Positions 59,501 through 64,000 of a stretch of 64,000 nt of DNA are shown here, one piece after another. Location: NCBI GenBank assembly GCA_036872755.1, contig JAVHNS010000014.1:372001-436000 (forward strand), read 5' to 3'. Source of the stretch: Orbilia blumenaviensis. Lineage: Eukaryota > Ascomycota > Orbiliomycetes > Orbiliales > Orbiliaceae. Made by a program: the position numbers and the translations under genes. The notes below the pieces were generated by a model, which worked only from the letters and a program-made list of their open reading frames with translations, searched no databases and had not been told where the DNA came from. How positions within the stretch are numbered: position 1 is the first letter of the stretch; every line of letters starts with the position of its first letter.

Positions 59501-60966
59501 ATGACCCTTATTAATCCATCCCAGCTCATCCTTAGACAATCCATCAAAGGCTGGCCTGATAGGCTAGAAAAAATCGGTAATTATTTTGTCGCCCGATAGA
59601 AAGAACTATCCTAACTAACGGGCTTAAGCACAACTACAAATCTCGTTCAGGGCTAGCTATATCCGTCCCACAATGGTACAAAAGCCAGCTGAGTTAAGAC
59701 AAACTTATCAGCGGGTTTCAAGGTCGTTTACCTAAGGTTTGTCAAAGACTAGTCTTATTTCCCGAAACATTTAAATCAACTTCAAACATGTTCAGCGTTA
59801 CCGACTTCGAGGTTAACTGCGCTCAAAAGCAAACTCCTAAGTATGTTAGTACCGCAGTGCGAACTGGTCACGGGGTTTGCCCCAAACCTACAGATAGCAT
59901 GTGACTATTGGGGCAGCCAATGAAGACGGTAGTATAATATCTTTAAATTGATGCTTCCTACCTCAGCCTTAAAGTAAATTTGGCGGTGTTTGCTTAGCTT
60001 GGTAGGAGCAGTCAGTTAGCCGCCAGGCAACTACTGTAACCGATTGCCTTATTCGGGAACCCTGTCCCTATAATGTCACAGCTGTCTATCTATATCTATC
60101 ACCATAGGGATTTATCACATTCTAGGTCTTCCAAATGCGGGGAACAAATGACAGCTGCAAATCTCTTTTTGAGGTTCTATTTTTACAAGAGGCTGGGAGT
60201 GATTGCTAGAGATCGTATAGAAGGTAAAAGGAGAAGGGATTCGATATTAAAATCTAGGATCCAAATTTCGCTATAATTCCAGCGGTTGGATCAAGGAGAA
60301 GAAACCTGACGAGAAAGCGTTCCTCAGAAGACCCACGATCCCGATGGAAAGCGGCCAAAGAAGAGCCGAAAGCCGAGAGATAGCCCATTTTGGGTACTAG
60401 ATATGTCTCACGGACCCGTCCGACGGGGTTTAGTCCGGGAAAGTCTCGCGTTCAAAGGTTAAAGAAAAATGCATCTGCAACATTACAACATTCCAATTGA
60501 ACACCGCAAACAACTGACAAAGCGGCATCAAAGGGATAAAGAAATGCAAAAGGCCGCTTTGTCTTAAAATATAAGGCTGCTTGCTCCTGAAACTCCAAAA
60601 ATATGATATAGTTTAACGAGAAGGAGAATATGATAAGGGGGCTGAAATAAATGATTGAAAGAAATCGTAAATCAGAAACCGTCTCGCTGAAGCTCAAACC
60701 TGAAAGATAGAAATCATAAGCCATAAAAGCAGTGTCTATAAACGTTCATATCAGTTCATGCATCGTCGTTAAGTTATGGGTTTTTTTTTTGTTTGGTTTT
60801 TTATGTTATTTCTTGGTTTCGTCGTTGAGCTGGTAAGTCTCGATGTGAGCAAAAAAAACAAAAAAAAAAGTCATCAACATTTGGGTATAAGATCATTTTG
60901 TCGTGAGCGTCGTGTGAAAACTGAATGGTCCGGTTTTGAATAATATGCGAAATGTGTGATTGCTCG
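56561..60966. other. AT-rich gene desert, right part
   Basis: No gene supported. The frame at 59264-59599 (first ATG 59282) is the longest open stretch but unrecognised. CTGGTCTCGTTGG occurs at 59104-59116 and a 39-base dispersed repeat at 59139-59177. Confidence 0.45.
59139..59177. repeat. Dispersed repeat, copy 2 (TGGTCTCG family)
   Basis: TGGTCTCGTAAATCAGCCTC, continuing to AACGAAGCAGTTTCATCAT, matches 43810-43848. A related shorter copy, CTGGTCTCGTTGG, stands 35 bases to its left. Confidence 0.75.
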
Positions 60967-61774
60967 CTATAGCCCATGCAGGATTCTGCTTGCCTCCTGC
61001 AGGCGTTCTAGCTGTCGCTGTATATCTGGATGCGAGGTAGACGACATTGGACTGGTGGGGGGGCTATCCAAGTCCTTGATGACCCGGTGATTAATATCGA
61101 CCATGCGGACACCTGTTTCAGCATCGGTTGAAGAATTGACCTGTATGATTGTCTTTAGTTTGATAATCCTGGACGCTAGAATTATCTAGTTTAAATAAGA
61201 TAATCGGTAAACTCACCCAAGAAAACAAATCTTGTGAAACAGTTGAGGTTTGTCGTTTATGGATATATTGTTTTGGTGTTTCAAAAACTTCCTCGTCACC
61301 TTTATGATCCAGGTCGACCAGATCTTTCATACTCCAGCGTCTCATAGTATTGCTAACCTTCGTTCGAGCACCAGGTAGCGCGGGTTGTTGGACGGGGGTT
61401 TCCGATCCGCTCATATCCCAGTCACCATCCATATCTACATCCGAAGCATCCGTGGAAAGACTCGAACTACTTGGATCACGACGGAGGGCCACGGGGCGCG
61501 GTTGGAGATGCTGTTGCTGTTCCAACTTCATCTTCAATAACAGCTCGGGCGGAGGAGGAGCTGGAGGGAGAATATATACAGAACTGCCATTGTGCAATCC
61601 ATGCAAATCGGGAAGGATAGAAGAAAGGTCGGCAGTAGATTCTAAGGCATTGAAGGCAGCCGCCGGGATCAGTGCAGGCCGTCGGGAATGCCGTGCGCGA
61701 CCCGGAGATATTGTGGCGGCCTTGAGGGCAGATTGAATAGTCACGTCGGAGCGACGAGGTGAGTAAGTGGACAT
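60967..61774 (-). CDS. Hypothetical Ser/Pro-rich protein (two exons)
   Basis: Minus-strand exons 61774-61217 and 61140-60967 (TGG|GTGAGT...ATACAG|GTC) give 243 residues. I do not recognise a family. Residues 1-40 are basic (MSTYSPRRSDVTIQSALK, SPGRARHSRRP). A polyproline stretch (LPPAPPPPELLLKMKLEQQQ) lies at about 70-90, followed by a Ser/Asp-rich acidic segment (TDASDVDMDGDWDMSGSETP). RRWSMKDLVDL looks like a basophilic-kinase site. The C-terminus (RQLERLQEASRIL) is probably helical. Composition suggests a largely disordered phosphoprotein. The clean, in-frame intron and codon use support a real gene. Its 5' region (61800-62190) is open but looks like leader, not coding. Confidence 0.6.
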
Positions 61775-63337
61775 GACTGGTCGGAGAGGAATAATAGCTA
61801 GGCAGATGCGATTTTGTCCCGTGGAATGGAAGGATGGTGAGGGAAAGAAGATGGTCGGTATGAACGATCGGGGAAGAGACGAGATATAGGATGCACCAAG
61901 GTTGTTGAGTGATGTGAGGTTGAGTTAAGCGGGACGCGCTGCACGATCTGACAGGGAGGAAGCAATGTAACTGGCAATGAACGGGCGAGATGTCTTATAC
62001 GGCTGCAGGTGGCAGATGCAGGATGATGTAGTTGGTAGCAGTAGCTTGATGAAGCAGAGATGTCGATGGGCAATGCAGGCAAGCTTGAGCTTAAGGAGAT
62101 GTTTTTACTGTGGAGCTCTTTCAGCTGGTTTCTGAGAATGGGAAGCCGTTCCGACGCATTGACACAAGCAACACGGCAACACTGCAACATCGTGAGAAAT
62201 CTAGAGTCAAACAGAAACTATAGCACGTGATGAAAATATGGCAATAGGAAAGTGGCGATAGGAAAGTGGCGTTAGAGTGGCTTTAGTTTCGGGCCCGCTA
62301 ATCTAGAAATATGGCCGGTGGGTCTTGCAAGATCCTTATGAGATGCGGCTCCGGGGCCGTAGTCACCATCGCCTTTCTAGCTTGCGAGCTAGCCATGCTA
62401 TGTAGAGACCTATGAGGCTGAGCATATAAAGAGCCAGCCTCCCTGCATGTTCCAATACAATGTTGCTTGTAGGACAGCGAGAAGCGCTCAGGATACGAAA
62501 AAATCACAGTCTCGAACCCGAAGACTTTATACCCCGACGATACTACAGGTTATTCCAATGGGCACCAGGATAACTCATCATATAAAGATATCAATATACA
62601 TACTCGATTCTGGGACGACATCAGAAGTTTCGAAAAGTTCGAATCCTGGATCCTCCGGGTTTGCGATAGTTTGGTTTCGCTTCTGTTCTGCACTGTGAGC
62701 AAGTTGAGCCTGTAGTGAAGGACAGGCGAGGAAATCTAGATAAGTACCTGCTTAAATATTTCTTTTGACTTTACGCGCAGTCAGTAGAACTGCGATGCAC
62801 TGGATTCAAAAGGTCAATCAATGGTGGGCGATGGCAGACTCCAGTTAATTCAAAAGTTCGGGCCTTCGCGTTGGTTCGCGACTCCTTACGTATTACACTG
62901 CTCTCGGCTTGGCGTGTCTGTAATGCATATTCCTTTTTCTTTCTTTTCTTTTTTCGTTAAAAACGCGAAAAAAAGCAAGTTGAGGGAGACTTATACCAAA
63001 AAGATCCTTCACCACGAAGCCTTGCCGTCTTGACCAATGCTAGATAGGATGCATTTTAGTATGGTTTTCAGGATTAGAGTAAGTCTGGATGAGATGTATA
63101 TGTAGTGTTCCATTTCCCAAATGTGATCGTTAAAAAAAAAAGCACCAGCTTCATAGTCCACTCTTCGTAGTAACTAGACCTCTATCGAACTCTTTCTCTC
63201 AAGATTCTATAAACCCTGTCTACTTTGTTTTCACAGTTCGCGGATGTCATCTCGCTCAAATTCCCCGTGAATGAAGATATCTCAGGCACCCATCTCCTCA
63301 GCCTAAAATCATAGTTTCGATTTTTATTTTACTCTGG
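61775..63337. other. Intergenic between hypothetical gene and zinc-finger gene
   Basis: About 1.6 kb. A GGCAATAGGAAAGTGGCGAT duplication (ATAGGAAAGTGGCG twice) occurs at 62242-62272. A T/C-rich stretch at 62930-62960 is low complexity. No gene supported. Confidence 0.45.
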
Positions 63338-64000
63338 ATGATTGGAGCCACTCCGACCCTGAATGAGTGGTTTCCAGATCCTTCAATACCTATATTACTC
63401 GGAGGTTCCCCGCTGCACGCGAACAATATCCCAGACCTCCAAACAACCGGCGACCAAATTTTCGAGCAGATCGCAGAGTCGACCAGAACCAATATTACGG
63501 GACAGATCGACACCGACAACATTATAATCCCAGAAGAAGTCGTCTATCTTCTAGCTGATTTCAAGAGCGTGACCGCACGGTGAGTTTGTAAAATCACGTG
63601 ACTGCCAAAATCAAAAAAGGTTTTGGTTTCATAGTTGGTGAATCGGGCACAGAACCGCTAATAAACCCTACGCAATCATTTACTAAATAATAGATAATTC
63701 CGCTTCAAAGTAGTTTTCCTATAATCTGAAAACGTGAAAACCTCTAGAAACGCTATCATAATGGGACCAGACCAAAATGAAGTATCGGGTGACATTACCT
63801 CAAAATTCCAGGCTGGCTTGAAGGCATCAAATTCAAGAACAAAAATTGCTTGCCAAGAATGCCGGTGGACCGGTTCGAACCTGCAGAAGCATATGGCTCA
63901 AGAGCACGGCGAAGCCGGGGCGGATGGGCAGGTTGGCGCAACGGCTGTGATAGCTGATGAATCGAAGTATGTAAAAAAGGCGAGACCTCCACTCTATGAA
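63338..64000 (+). CDS. Zinc-finger-like protein, 5' part (runs off the window)
   Basis: Exon 63338-63579 and an exon from 63748 that stays open to the window end, joined CACG|GTGAGT...CCTCTAG|A. Exon 1 encodes an acidic 80-residue segment (IFEQIAESTRTNITGQ, IIIPEEVVYLLADF). Exon 2 reads RNAIIMGPDQNEVSG and then CQECRWTGSNLQKHMAQEH, a C-x2-C-x9-H-x4-H pattern like a C2H2 or BED-type DNA-binding finger. If the first intron is wrong, translation could start at ATG 63761. The remainder lies outside the window, so product and function are open. Confidence 0.5.

Noticed and set aside
59264..59599. 111-codon frame in the gene desert
   Set aside because: Starts on TTG, has its first ATG inside, and shows no motif or splice continuation.
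61798..62190. 130-codon minus-strand frame
   Set aside because: Ser/His/Pro-rich and just upstream of the hypothetical gene start; more likely 5' leader or promoter.
62630..62660. Possible tRNA T-arm (GTTCGAATCC)
   Set aside because: No flanking acceptor or D-arm stems can be formed around it.

Overview
The window is nuclear DNA of a filamentous ascomycete (Pezizomycotina). Genes have short GT-AG introns (about 50 to 210 bases, often with a CTAAC-like branch site). The gene content is typical of such fungi: a carbamoyl-phosphate synthase small subunit with an arginine attenuator peptide uORF, Clr5-ankyrin proteins, a PNP-NACHT-ankyrin NOD-like receptor relic, F-box families, COP9 signalosome subunit 6 and Atg33. 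The class cannot be fixed from sequence alone. Gene models were built by hand from reading frames and splice signals; each multi-exon model keeps frame through its stop.

Layout. 1-5 kb: a Clr5-ankyrin gene. 5.2-7.1 kb: CPA1 with an intron-split attenuator uORF in its leader. 7.9-13.3 kb: three intronless F-box paralogues in tandem on the + strand. 15.3-20.2 kb: a Sec14-like lipid transfer gene and, on the opposite strand, a microsomal cytochrome P450. 23-25.7 kb: a second, six-exon Clr5-ankyrin gene. 26.9-27.7 kb: an unknown protein with a duplicated WLGQ motif. 28.7-29.4 kb: a fold-back element whose arms carry 19-bp tandem units. 30.3-32.3 kb: a decayed NLR gene. 32.8-33.7 kb: a fourth F-box paralogue.

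34-48.4 kb is a compact block of conserved housekeeping genes: ATG33 (mitophagy), TAH18 (electron donor for cytosolic Fe-S assembly), a cyclin L-like gene divergent from TAH18, CSN6, a GCS1-type ArfGAP, SPS19 (peroxisomal dienoyl-CoA reductase with a C-terminal SKL) and MET2. 48.4-61 kb is an AT-rich gene desert with a palindromic element, dispersed repeat relics and degenerate CAGC-rich sequence. 61-64 kb holds a hypothetical two-exon gene and the 5' part of a probable zinc-finger gene that runs off the window.

The left half therefore looks like an accessory compartment (F-box, Clr5-ankyrin, NLR relic, P450, repeats) and 34-48 kb like a conserved core. No tRNA, rRNA or CRISPR was found.
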